Below, piece after piece: positions 1 through 11,989 of a stretch of 64,000 bases of DNA. The stretch spans positions 64,001 through 128,000 of the forward strand of contig JAQFVV010001018.1 in assembly GCA_028023455.1 (NCBI GenBank), in the 5' to 3' direction. The notes under the pieces are model-generated. The model made no database searches. It saw nothing but the letters and a program-made list of their open reading frames with translations, and was not told the DNA's origin. How positions within the stretch are numbered: position 1 is the first letter of the stretch; the number at the start of each line of letters is the position of its first letter. A program made the position numbers and the translations under genes. Origin of the DNA: Epiperipatus broadwayi. Taxonomy: Eukaryota; Onychophora; Udeonychophora; Euonychophora; Peripatidae.

Positions 1-5
1 GAACA

Positions 6-119
6 GTTTTGACTATCTAGGAGTCTTCCTCAGATCTTTTAAATAACTTCCTTTCAATAGTTGAAAAGTGAAAGAAAGTAATTTACGAGATCTGAGGAAG
101 ACTGCTAGGCAGTCAAAAC
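6..119. repeat. Imperfect inverted repeat (hairpin element)
   Basis: Two 32-base arms, 6-37 and 88-119, are reverse complements except for three mismatches. They contain GTCTTCCTCAGATCT and its complement and enclose a 50-base AT-rich spacer. Arms of this length with a short spacer suggest a small MITE-like element or the tip of a larger palindromic repeat cut by the window edge. No target duplication can be judged because the left flank is only five bases. Confidence 0.6.
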
Positions 120-384
120 CATTGTAAGGGAGTTAAATACAGCATTGTAAGAAGCTCATATGAGAAATCATTTTTTAAAGATTTGATATAAGCAATGCAA
201 GAAGAGTGGAAATGTTGAACATTTAAAAAAAAACATATATAAATAGAGGTATATAATAAAAATAAAGTAGGATAAGTAAATTAAAATATAATATGTAAAA
301 TCATTCATTAAAGTCAAGATGAATATTAAATTAAAAAAAAAATATTTAAAGTTATATCAACATTTTCAACAGGAAAAGTCTTTC

Positions 385-2900
385 CAAATTTAATTCAGTT
401 TCCTCTACCCATGGCTTTTCTTCTCTACATCATTGCTGCAAACTTCTTTATTTCAACCATCTATCTTAAATATAGTCTAAGTCTTTTATAATTTTTTGGG
501 GTTCAGTATAAATAATCTTTTCTAGGAATTTTTCCATATTCATTTCAATCTCTTAATTCATTTAATGAGTCAACAAGACCTATTTGTTCTCTCACCCATG
601 TATTTCTCTTGCAATTCCTCCTTCATTCCTAACATAATCTCTTCATACTTCATCATGTAGTCTGAAATCTCTTATTACTCCTGTTAAATGTCCAAGTTTC
701 AGATACATATGTAAGAATTGAAAAAACACATTTATTAAAATTTTTCATTTCAAACATATACACATATTCCTTTTAATATTATTTTTTATAACAATATAAA
801 CTTCTTCTTCTTCTTTTTCTATCTTTTCAAATGTATATATTTATGTGAAGTTTTTTGACTTTATTATTTTTTATCAAAAGTGCTCCACTCAAATTTAACT
901 CTATGAAACATTTCATTCATTATGTTTTTATCAGTATTAATAATCTGACCAAAATGTTTACAATTGTTAATTTCTTCTAATTTATGAATATCAATCTTTA
1001 TTTTTTTTCTTTTAGCCTTACACTTTCGCTTTCATTTGATAAGTCTTCAATAGTTCCCGAAGCTTTGAAACATTATTTACAAGAACAATCACATCATCTT
1101 CAAAATATACATAACTTAATTAAGTCCACATGTTTGTATTTTCTCAACTTAACATTTTAATCCACAAAATATTTTCCGTAAATCTGATTAAAAAACTTTT
1201 GAGATATTGGAATCACCCTGCCTTAAATAGATTGATAATCTTCTTAGCACATTTTGATTAATATTAATCTTCTTAGCATTACCACATAATCTAATCACTG
1301 CTGTTATATTGTGATAAATATTTTTCAGAATATCACAATATTCTAGGTCCACACTTTCATGATTCAAAACTTTAAACATTATGAAAATGTTTATATAGTG
1401 AAATGCTTTTCATAATTTATAAATCCAAAACCCAATGGTAATTCATATTCATTGGGAATTTCCATAACTTTCCTCAATAACTGGATATAACCCATTATGC
1501 AAAAACTATGTTTAAATTCAGCTTGTCCTTCTTTTTCATTTTTCTTAAATATCAAGATCATTATTGAATACTTCCAGTTATCTGGTATATTTTAATAATT
1601 TGATTTATAGATTTGCCATCAAATTTTCTATTCCTTTATATCCTTTTATGACATCAATAACAGTTCCACCGTTTTCTAGAGCTTTCCCCCTCTTCATAGA
1701 CTTAATTGCTCATTCCATCTTTTTATTTACAGTACTTGGCAATTAAGATGTTGTAATTGTAAGGGTTAATTTGTTTTCTTAGTTTTATTATACTATTATA
1801 TAATTTTTTGAATTCTTCCTTATATTTCGTATCATTCCTTATTTTAATAATAATTAACTTTTTTTTTCTTGTTACTGAAATAACTTCTCTTCTAATACAA
1901 AGATGATGTTTTGTACATTTGAAACTTTTATTATCTTCTAAAACTTTCCTTACCAAATCACAGTTATATTTTCTTATAATTAACTATTTTTTTATATTAT
2001 TTTACAGAATTCTAGATATTCAATTCTTTTTAAATTTTAAATATGACCTTATTTCTTTTCTTCATATACTGTTTTACCTCAAATAAAAATTAATTAGTAA
2101 ATTAATGATTTTTTTGTATCAGTTTGTGGAATATCAGTTACTTTCATATTTATTTCAGTTAAGTTTGAACTACTTTTAAAATCTGTTAATATTTTGAAAT
2201 ATCTGCAAGTTCTAATTTAAATTTATTGGAGTATTTCTGAAAGATAGAAATATCAACTGTTAATAATATTTTTCTTAATAGTTTTCATTTTGCTGGTTTT
2301 GCATTGCCGGTATCTTGCATTGCACTAATCAATGATCACATTCTTTTAAGAACATTGCAGTCTTGAAATACAAATATTCTGTTGTGAAAGTATAATTTAC
2401 TTCTATTGTATCTTCATTTGGATACTTTCATGTCAATTTTCATCCACCATTTTTTCTCAAAGAAGGAATTTATAATATACAGTTTTTTTGCAAATTCCAT
2501 AAATCTGTATCAGCATTTCTGTTTCCATAATTAAATTTTCTCACAATATATTCAACTTCAAATCATTTTCTAACTTTAGCATTAAAATCTTTCATAACAA
2601 TTTTAATTGTTTAAAAAGATCAAGAGATCATGTACATCTAAATAAAAAGCACCTATATCTTCATGACAATGAAAATTTGCTGGGTATAAATTTGAAATAT
2701 CTTCATTTGATATCTTTTATTGAATTGAAAGACATTTTCATAATGTTATTCTTATTTTTCAAAAATTATAATGAATCCCATTTTGCTTGTACTTCCAATA
2801 TTTATAACTTTACTGTAAAAGTATACATCCTCTTTTCAAATCAATTGTTTCTTCAGTTTTTTTAACTTCATATTCTTTTTAATATCAGACGTAATCTCAC
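385..2900 (-). mobile_element. Degenerate RTE-type LINE, copy A
   Basis: This is an old LINE read on the minus strand, full of stops and frameshifts. Its 3' part (about 385-800) matches, base by base in blocks, the RTE tails seen at 39650-40030 and 61808-61996. Around 1400-1440 the minus strand reads GFGFINYEKHF, a decayed form of the reverse transcriptase motif A (F-D-Y-E-K-A-F-D). The whole region lines up in the same order with a second copy at 17965-20220; shared blocks include the stretch near 1255-1310 and that near 18735-18790. The 5' part near 2400-2620 would correspond to the region between endonuclease and RT. It cannot make protein now. The limits are approximate because both ends fade into AT-rich sequence. 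Confidence 0.75.
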
Positions 2901-3718
2901 TTCAATTGAAAATGATCTACAGTTATAGATAGCTACATAAAAGATATCAAATGGAATTAATTAATGTGAATGTTTGTAAAAATCAAAAATGATAAAATAA
3001 TCTTGTATAGCTCTCTGAAGATTAGCAATAAATAATATTTGGTAACTAGTAATGAAGATTTTAATATTTCTAGCTTTATTTATCCTTTATCTAAGCATAG
3101 CTAAATACCCATTAACTGACCAATAATTGGATGATCCAGCTATCTGAAAAAAATTCTAAGATTGATGGAATCTGAAAAAGAGTCCAACTTTTACCTCACC
3201 ACATTTTGAACTCTAGGCCATGAAGAGGATAGACAAATGTATTAATCATTACTCCATGAAATCTTTCAAACTAGGCGATATTTATATATGTATACACAAT
3301 TTATTAATAATTAATGTAAAATATACAAAACTTTGATAAGTACTACATCATTACATCACTTATGAATCAAAGACAAAAAAAAAAATCTGATAAAGTTTTA
3401 CTAACAGGTTTGATAATTAAAACTTGTAAAAAAAGTTGCACATAGACCTTGATGAAAAAATTAATTATAAATAAATAATGAATCTTTTCTTATAAAAAGT
3501 AATGACCTGATTTAAAATTTACTGTATTAAAATGATTTTGATTGTAGGTTAGAAATATATTTATACAAATGCATAACAATAAAATTACACACTCACACAC
3601 GCACGCGCATAGTGAAAAATTCATTTGACTTGAATTTTAATATACTGTTTAATTCTATTGTTTATTATAAGTTTGAGTAATCAATAAACACAAGATACTA
3701 ATGCTTATTAAATTCCTA
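2900..3718. other. AT-rich stretch with no gene seen
   Basis: No open frame or recognised repeat is visible. The only distinct feature is a short alternating purine/pyrimidine run (ACACACTCACACACGCACGC) near 3588-3608. Confidence 0.5.
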
Positions 3719-4090
3719 TCCAGTGCTATCTTACTCATATCCCTAGATTAGGGTTATGGTTTATGGCCTTCATCAAGAGGAATTTTGAATTTGATCTAGG
3801 ACATGTGATTTTTCTTCTTTTTATACCAATCCTGGCCAAATAATAGAAGTCTTTATAGCTATTAAATAGCTACAGACACCAATATAATATTGAACTGGTG
3901 TCACATCTATACAAATATGGAAACAAGTTGGCTTGCATTCAAAACTGTAAGATGTTTTTGAGACTTCTGGATAAAAAGTGTATTAGATCTGAAAAAAACC
4001 CTGTTGCAATAATTCCAGATTCAAATCTAACACTAATGAAGACTACAAGCCAGAAACTAGTCTTGAAATATGAAAAATTGAACAGCATCG
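3719..4090 (+). repeat. Diverged hammerhead-repeat copy with inverted partial copy
   Basis: The left part (about 3719-3795) is an inverted fragment. On the minus strand it reads TTGATGAAGGCC followed by a decayed stem III and a GGATATGAGTA-like tail. To its right, 3865-3925 matches the repeat body in plus orientation (AGACACCAA, then TGAACTGG). At 4018-4075 a second, direct ribozyme motif follows. The arrangement of inverted tail, direct body and direct ribozyme is the same as at 41632-42150. This copy is old, as its body is only loosely similar. Confidence 0.6.
4018..4075 (+). ncRNA. Degenerate hammerhead ribozyme motif
   Basis: The block CACTAATGAAGACTACAAGC followed by CAGAAACTAGTC matches the family motif, with the core changed from CTGATGA to CTAATGA. 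GAAAC and the ACTAGT stem III palindrome are kept. The stem I sequence after GTC has drifted, so self-cleavage is unlikely. Confidence 0.45.
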
Positions 4091-4259
4091 GATAGAGCTT
4101 TAATAAATATTACTTTCTATTATATAATTATTACTCAAGCTTATAATAATAAGGCAGAACTGAAATTATATAGATTTCACTATCATTAGCTTTCTATCAA
4201 TAGGCAGATGTTAACACAAAACAAAACAAAAAAAAAAGCTTTTATGTTCATTGTACTAC

Positions 4260-5200
4260 TTCTTAAAACTCATAGCTACTTCCCTCCTTAAGATTATCAA
4301 ACAATTCCTCTCATACCTTTCTTTTACTTACTAGTCTTTTCAAAATATACATTCCTTTTCTTAAAAGTGCAACTTTACTCAGCTTTTCTTTGGAATTTCC
4401 TTAACAAATAACCATTTTTTACTATTTTTTTTCATTATTTCTATAATGCAAAATCCTATTTTTTAATTTACCTTTTCCATTATTCTTCAAATTCACATTT
4501 CAAGTGCCTCTAATCATTCTCTTTTTCTATGTCCATATAAGGTTACAATCTAAACAAAATCACTTAGAATATTTACTTAATTCTAACTACTAGACTATAA
4601 TCTTATTTAAACATTGTTAATTGTCACTCTAATTTCTTTATTACTACTTTCATCCTCAATTATCAATATCCCAAATATTTAATTGCTAACTAGCTTTACA
4701 AATTTCTGGCAAATGCTTTTTTTTTTTTTTTTTAATCTTACAATTTATTTTCATTGCTTTACTAATATTACATTTCTTTTCAATAAACATTCTAAAATTT
4801 ATATCAATATTACATAACATTTTGTTAAGTTAATCATCATTATTCATAAGAATTGCCATGCCATAGATAAATGAGATACAATGAATCCTTTCCCCTTCAA
4901 TTCTATCAAAATAACATTCATTCAATAAGTCATCTAAGTAAACATTATAGAAAATTAGATGGTAAGCACCATCTGTCCTCATCTTTATCTCTTTAGTAAA
5001 GACCATTAAATCCAACAAGGATTTCTCTGATGCTTATGCATATTTCCTACTAAACATTTTTTTCTAATCTACCCCTCCCCCAATCCAACAAAATAGCCCA
5101 ATTTATTCTAGAAAGTGACTCTTCAAGATCAATGAAACAAATGCCAATCTTTTCTCTCTCACATATATATCCTTTATTTTTTTAACATTTTATCATATCA
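4260..5200 (-). mobile_element. LINE remnant: reverse transcriptase and C-terminal region
   Basis: Minus-strand translation, with several stops and frameshifts, shows an ordered series of RT blocks. Near 5125-5165 is IGICFIDLEESLSRINWA (motif A, where D-L-E-K-A-F-D-R-I-N-W is expected). Near 4925-4990 is NVYLDDLLNE, following a decayed Q-G-C-x-L-S-P. Near 4860-4880 is ISFIYGMAIL in place of the ADD motif. Near 4650-4690 is a YLG-type block (FGILIIEDESSNKEIR), and near 4495-4550 TLYGHRKRE then LEALEM, matching the L-Y-G-x-E-T-W and L-E-A-F-E-M-W stretches found after the RT in many RTE- and jockey-like LINEs. It ends near 4270 with DNLKEGSSYEF. The region is dead, and the 5' half of the element is not visible. 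Confidence 0.75.
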
Positions 5201-5209
5201 TTCTTAATC

Positions 5210-6390
5210 AAGATGTTTTGCTGTCTTATTATAGGCAGTAAAGTATTCTCTAAGTGAAATGTTCATAATGATGAGAAGGGTAAAGGCAGTAGAGTATTCA
5301 AGTTACTTGATCAAATCATGATCTATAATATTTAAAATTCATAATAAAAAAGTCTTATGGATACTGAAGGCTACTAGAAAAAGTATAAAGCAAGTTCTAA
5401 TGATGAAAAAAATTTTATTAATAAAAAGTGTATTGAGAAACCACTTTTTCTCCCCTACAATTTGCCCTTCTGATAGTAAACTGATTAATGATGATCATTC
5501 TTGCAAAATAATTCCTAAATTAATATATAAGGCAGACTTCGGGGAAAATATATATTTCATGTAATTGATTTTAAAAAAAACCCTGTAAGAGGAAAACAGT
5601 TATACTTTAATGTAGTTTTAGGATTGAAATGCAGGATAATTTGGTTTACAGTTATCTATTTTTATTTACAAGCAACCATTCTCCAGAGCTGAAATTTCAT
5701 TTTCAGATCTATGTTATCTTTATTTGATAAATAAGATCAATTACTTACACATTTCATATTTAGAAAATAGTTCATCCAGCATCTTTCTGGAAAAGATTAA
5801 TTATATGGAACACATTATTTAAGAATCAAGTCAATTGACAGGGTGATAAAGATATCAGCAGTTTTTTTCATTCTAGCCAAAATCGCTAGATACTAATTTA
5901 TTAACGAGTAATTATATGATTAGGATAGTTGATTAAGAGCAGGCCAAGGAAAATCTTATGCTTATTTTTGAAATTCTTAGCTCCTTGAAAAAAAGAGAAC
6001 AGCAGGTTGAGGGCATAGCAGACATATGTGATAATCATTATATTACGATGCTTTTCTACATATTTAAACATATTTATAATAATTAATTCAGATTATACGT
6101 ACTAAACAGGAAGTAAATGAAGCTTCCGATGAGTTATATAATGTAAATAAACTCATCTTTTGAATTGTGATAAGCTTACATTATTCGTATAATAAGATTA
6201 ACATTGATAAGGGTGGATGACAGGATGATTCCATATCTCCAGAACTTTTTATAAGTTTTTATGAATTAAAATAGCAACTAAAGTAATAAAAATACTTGTA
6301 TTTTATTTAAGTCATGTAGATTTTGCAAATACTGTGACTGTTTTGTAAACACCGTTTTAGAACTTCAGAAAATGTTATAAAAGTTATTAG
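5210..6390. other. AT-rich stretch with no gene seen
   Basis: No supported gene, tandem repeat or terminal inverted repeat was found. The 3' part may still belong to the LINE remnant that becomes readable at about 6400, but no motif supports this. Confidence 0.45.
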
Positions 6391-6399
6391 ATAAAAAAG

Positions 6400-6870
6400 T
6401 AAGAAAGCAGGACTAAAGATAAATGCTAAAATAACTAAAGTAACATTCAATGGATTTTCCTAGGCAAAAAAAAAAAAGTGATAATCAGAAATTAGAAGTT
6501 AATAACACAAATACTTTGGTCAGATTAATTAATGGAGATGAAAATACAATGGATGAAATTAATCACTGAAATATACTTGAATGAAGTGCTTTTGGTAAAA
6601 AAAAAATTTGTAAGAAAATATGCCTATGAATTAGAAAAGGAAAGTTTTTAATAGATGTTTTACCAGTTTTTACATTTGGATCAGAAACTGAAAAGAAGAG
6701 CCATACAAATAATTCAGATTATTCAACAAAATATAGAAAGATAAATGATATGAGTCAAAAGTGAAATATATGGATGAAAAAGAAATATTATTGACAAAAT
6801 TAAAAGGTAGAAATGGAGCTGAACTGGAAATATCATTAAAAAAGATGATAATAATAGATGTACAACTGAA
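6400..6870 (+). mobile_element. RTE-like LINE remnant (post-RT region)
   Basis: The plus strand reads INAKITKVTFNGFS near 6420-6460. It then reads LEVNNTNTLVRLINGDE, NTMDEINH and SAFGK near 6495-6600, with two stops, and DVLPVFTFGSETE near 6650-6690. In RTE-type LINEs the same order occurs: a K-T-K-V-M-F-N block, E-x-x-x-x-Y-x-Y-L-G, D-x-M-D-E-I-x-x-R-I, W-S-A-F-G-K, and V-L-P-V-L-T-Y-G-S-E-T-W. This is therefore the part just downstream of the RT active site. A short open frame on the opposite strand here is a chance shadow. Confidence 0.65.
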
Positions 6871-9800
6871 ATCTTAGCTATATTTGAGTGCTTCATGCAA
6901 ATATCACTCTCAATATTTATAATTTTTGTTTTCATTTTATATTAGTGGTAAAATCCAGTGACTACAAATGTGTGAATTATATCATTTTCTTCATCTTTTT
7001 CAAAAGGTATGTGCCATGTTTATTAAGACAAAATTTGAATTTTTATCTAAACAATGCTTATTTGATTTTATGATGAAAAGACTCACTTAAATTTTTAAAT
7101 GGGAAAAAAAAATATTTTGAGTTAAATTTGAGCATTAATGATTCGTTCTAATTTCTAGACCCTCGGATTCTGAAGATACATTATCATCTAGCAATGCTAA
7201 TTTATATATTACTGGAAAATAATCTTTTAAGCAGTGAAAAAATGAAGAAAGGACAAGCAACCTGTATTTACAAAAGCTAATGATATCCCGACAACTTCTA
7301 ATGATTTTCTCAAATCATATAAATAATAAATTTTATGCATTTTTAAATTATTTTTCATTTATAAATTTTTTTTTATAAAAATTATTTGAGGTGGATGTTA
7401 TGATGTGGATCAGAAAAAACTGGACTGAACTTAATGAGGTTCATCTTCAATACATTAGTAACTGTTGAAAATGATAAGGATGATACATATATACAGAAAA
7501 TATTAGTTATTTCTGATTTATTAAAAAAATATATATGTAGATTAAAATTTAAGTTGTAGTAATAAGTTAGGCTAAAATTTAAATTATCAACGTAATAGAT
7601 CCTATTACATTTTAATATAGTGTGAAAAGGCAAGTATTATGACCCAAGAAACAATAGTAACTTAAAGCTGATAGAGAATGAAAAAAAAAATTTGCTTTAT
7701 CTGACTTGGGTGGAAGGCAAATACTATTAATTCATCACAACAAATCAGTTTTATTTGAAATAGTAAATTTAATATATTAAGCTATTTACAAATATCCACA
7801 CAAATAGTTATATTATGCAAATAATAATTATAGTTCAACAAAATATATTCATCTATTCCAGATTTGGATTGGGCCACCTGGTTTGTCTAACCTGATAAAA
7901 CTCAAATTGAATTATCTGAAGAAAGAAAAACAATAATAACACAACTTTAGCAAAAGACAGTGAAACTAACAATAACAACACAGACAATAAACATATTAAT
8001 TGCACAAATGAAAATAATGTAAACGTAGAATTATGGGGAAGGGGGGGATCACCATGACAAAAAAGTGTGGAATCGGAAGTAAAAAAAATCTGAAATAGAA
8101 GGATGTATTTGAATTTAAAGTAACTGTTTGTGTAAATGTATATATAACTTATTATTTCAAGTAAAACTGATTTCTTGTGTCAAATTATTAATTAGTGTAT
8201 CCATAATCTGGATCAATGTTGGGCCCAGGTTGGACAAACTAGTCTTCACATTTTGCCACCTTCAATCATTTATCAATAATAAAAGATCCAACAGTCAAGA
8301 GATTCTAAAGTTTTAAAAAAACAACAACATACAGCTGGAAGTAGTCTTTAAATGTATAGTAGTATCATATCTGAAAAATAAACATCAAAACATCTTGATA
8401 CTATGTATATTTAGCAACTCCCTGTGTTTGTAAAATATAGACACTGCCCCAATAAGAAACTTGATTAAATACTGATAATTTCCTTTTAGTTTATCAAATG
8501 ATGTCCAATTCATTAGTCAGATAGTGAATGATTCTTTAGTTTACATGATAAATGCAATAACAATATGTTTTTAATGAGTCTCAATATGTAAGTCTCATTA
8601 GAGTATATATGAGATTATGACTCTAAGCATCCTACAACCAATATCTAAATCAAAATTGGTTTTGAAAACAATGGCAAAATGAGATTTAGAAAAAATAAGC
8701 AATTTTTAATAAGTGTTTAGAAAAATATGTAAAATGCAATAGTGAATCACGTATTTATTTTTTACTTTAGAGAATTAGGATAAAGCAGAATATAATCTAA
8801 CTGGCTACGAATGTGAAATACCTCATTTATCAAATACCTCATTTATAGTATAACTAAAAAAGAACAGCATACACATTGTGTGACTTTTCCCACGGTAGAC
8901 CATATTCTTTTTAAAGAACCAAATTTGAAATATGTGGGAAAATCTGTGTATAGTAGCACCACAATAATGCTCTTGATGATGGCAGTTATTCTATTTCCAA
9001 ATGAGAAATAAAATAATTATTAATAAATAATAATTAATTGCCAACTAAAATTTTACATTTATAATTTTCTAATTTCTTAAAATTATCATTTTATTCTATT
9101 GCATTTTTAAATCAATAATTAATCATATGAATCTCAATACATGGGGGAAAAAATTACAATTCTTCATTATAAGCTAGTGACTCTTTTGGAAGAGATTAAC
9201 TCGAGTGATGAATAGGTTGACTACTACCAATTAATTGGTACATCTTTATTTTTGGAAATACCTGTCAGCAAGACAAAGAAACAAAAAGCTATTGGATCAG
9301 AGTAGAATTGGACTTTTATTTGAAGCGCAAATGCTCACCTAAATTCATCTTATTTTGTTTACATTATGAAAAAAATGTAATAATACTTTAAAATGTTGAA
9401 GATTCAATAAAAGAACGTTCAACAATGATTTTAAAACATTTTTTTTTTATTGCAATAATAAATATGCCATTAAGGGACTTGAAAAAGGAAATAGATGATA
9501 TTCCTATGATCGCGAGAAATTGATTGACTTGGCATTTAATAACAATAATAATTTTGCGTTTTATTAACTAATTTTAAAAACTGTTAAAAAATTTAAATAT
9601 GTCATTAATTTCAAATCTGAAAGCTTCCATTTCCTATATTTTTTTTCCAACCACAAACCTCAAATTCTAATAAATAAGTTAATCCACTTTACAACTGAGT
9701 ATCGAATGATATAATACCTGTAATAAATATTCAGTCAAACTAAAAAAAAAAAAAGAGATTAGAAATCAATTAAAATCTGACATTTGTTTTGAATACTCTA

Positions 9801-11125
9801 CAGTCAACCTAGATTTTGAACAGTGACTTTTAAATCCCCTCTTATTCTATACTTGCTTCCACCATTTTGCTAAAATCTATCTTTAAAAAAAAAAAAAAAA
9901 AAGTTAAAATAGAAAACACATTCAGCTTTGTTGCTATTGTTTGAAAAAAGATGCTGTCAAGACAAGGACGTTTATTATCTTGAGGCAGCATTGTGGAAAG
10001 CAGCAACTTTCAAAACAGATAAAATAAAGCAGGTTAGTTCGGTATAAAAGAAACTGGATTTTTTAATTCAAACATTTAAAAGTTGAGCTAATCAGAGAAA
10101 AATAACTCTGAAAGCAAGATAAGTATTAAAATAATAATAATAATTGCAATACTTTTATAGTTTGAAATGGTGCCAATTCTTTAATAATTTATTTATACAA
10201 GTAACATACACACACAGAGAGAGATAAAGTAAGACAAAACTAGATAGCTCACAGCAAGCTAAAGATTTCCTCAAAGTGACTCAAAGAGAAACAGCCAAAA
10301 GGGCAATACTTACCCAGCTTTCCAAATGCCGATTAAAAGGATATAAGTGTTTTCCGTCCTTATTTTTATTCTTTAATAAAATATAGCTAAATATTAATTT
10401 GACTATCACTGGATATTACATTAATTGATTATTATAAAAACCTCATATTTCACTGTATTATGCCTACTTTCTAATAGAACCATAGCTGGTAGCAGTAAAC
10501 TGACGGACCATTCTCCCGACTTAACAATTTACATCAATTAGAGATTTTGCAAATATGAAACGATATTTTACCCTCATCTACCTCATTTCCATTTTCTATT
10601 AACAAATGAAAGTTGTTATATTTACAACACAAATCACTTACACATTCCTTAGATATTTTTTATAAGTTTAACTTCATTACAAAAAATTGAATATTTATTG
10701 CTTCAAGGTCCGTTGTGGGGTGAAACAGTGGCAAAGTGACAGATTAACAAGCCCAATTCGTTACTCATAGAGCTCAAATAGCCCAAAATTTCTGAACCAT
10801 CAAAACATTCTTTTTATTATTATTATTATTGTTTCAATTACAACTAACTTTCAATTTCCTGCTTTGAACACTGTTTCTTCCCTGCAACTCTACTTTCTTA
10901 ATTACCACGTGCGCTGACTATACCTTTAAATATTTCTTGGAAAAATTTATTTTAACAATTTAGCATTCTACTATCTACTCCCTTCAATTTTATCAAGGGC
11001 CCTTTTTTTTCTTCATCCAGTTTTTACTCTCAAAGATATTAACCTCAATTATACTATGGTAAAACACAATAAACATAAAATCCATGGATTCAGAGCTTTT
11101 TTGAATTTGTATATTTTTTAGGATT
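6870..11125. other. Long AT-rich intergenic or intronic stretch
   Basis: About 4.2 kb with no supported coding region. It holds homopolymer runs (for example the A run near 9884-9902), short AC/AG microsatellite near 10207-10224, TTATTA runs near 10812-10830 and a G run near 8038-8047. Segments near 7858-7900 and 8200-8250 share a short weak similarity with each other and with 36915-36960, which may mark an old interspersed repeat. Confidence 0.45.
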
Positions 11126-11140
11126 AAAGAATAGAGGTTT
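11126..11140. repeat. Target site duplication (left) of the SINE
   Basis: AAAGAATAGAGGTTT, repeated exactly at 11256-11270 after the poly(A) tail. Confidence 0.85.
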
Positions 11141-11255
11141 GTCAAGCGCTGTTACCCGTGAGGTCATCATGGCCGCCTTGCAAGCAAGTAGTTGGTTGCA
11201 GACGGTTGTGGGTTCGCGTCCCGGCCGGTGCTATGACATATGAAAAAAAAAAAAA
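11141..11255 (+). mobile_element. Young tRNA-like SINE with 15-bp target duplication
   Basis: A GC-rich insert of about 115 bases stands out against its surroundings. It carries GTGGGTTCGCGTCCCGG, a good RNA polymerase III B box inside a T-arm-like hairpin, with tRNA-like sequence (GGCCGCCTTGCAAGC) upstream where the A box and anticodon arm would lie. It ends in an A run of about 16. It is flanked by an exact 15-base duplication, AAAGAATAGAGGTTT, at 11126-11140 and 11256-11270. The exact duplication and intact A tail point to a recent insertion mobilised by a LINE. It makes no protein. Confidence 0.85.
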
Positions 11256-11270
11256 AAAGAATAGAGGTTT
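11256..11270. repeat. Target site duplication (right) of the SINE
   Basis: An exact copy of 11126-11140; its first As merge with the A tail of the SINE. Confidence 0.85.
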
Positions 11271-11985
11271 TTCTTTCTCTTGATTGTACATCCAAATTTT
11301 ATTAAGATAGGAAAAAACAGCAATAACAGTCAGCTCTCTGTAATTAGGCTTATTAATTTGTAGTTATTTAGTGAATCTTTTTTTAAAACTTAATTTTGTT
11401 AGTAAATGTTTGCACAAATTATTTATTGTAAAAAGATTAAAGATCAGCTTTGAAATATATGTTTATGAATTATAGATATTTGGTTACATGGTTCTCTACC
11501 TGTACTAAATTATTGCCTGAATCTTTATTAGTTATGAATGTACTTTTAATACTGGGCCTAAAAACTTTAAATCAATACATATTCCAATCAAAATCTGAAG
11601 CTTTCTTGTGCAAATACTCCTGATGTGAATTTTGAACTGAATATTTGTTACTGACATGTAAACCCCCTCCCCCCAAATTTAGTATAAATCCCCTATTACC
11701 TTATGCAACTAGTTTCTATTTTGTTTTTGTTTTTTAATTTTTGCATATTAGATGGTAAAATACATTGAAGAATTAATAAATTTTTCAAAACTGTTTTAAA
11801 CTTAATTACCAGTAATCTATATTTTAAATCACTGTTATTCATCTTCTTTTTGTCATAGTAAAATACTTATTCTCTTTTGACTATTATTATTAATTTCATG
11901 AATTCATTTTCTCTAACAATTCATAACTAATAAGATTTTTCAGTTTTGTTCATGATCTTACACATGGATAGCTTAAAACAGGCAA
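11271..11985. other. AT-rich stretch with no gene seen
   Basis: No supported feature. Simple T- and A-rich sequence with a short CCCCCTCCCCCC run near 11665-11675. Confidence 0.45.
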
Positions 11986-11989
11986 TAGG

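Noticed and set aside
7858-8250. Short inverted and direct similarities (CTGGTTTGTCTAACCTG and GTTGGACAAACTAG)
   Set aside because: Only about 17 bases match. Could mark a very old repeat shared with 36915-36960 but is too weak to annotate as a feature.
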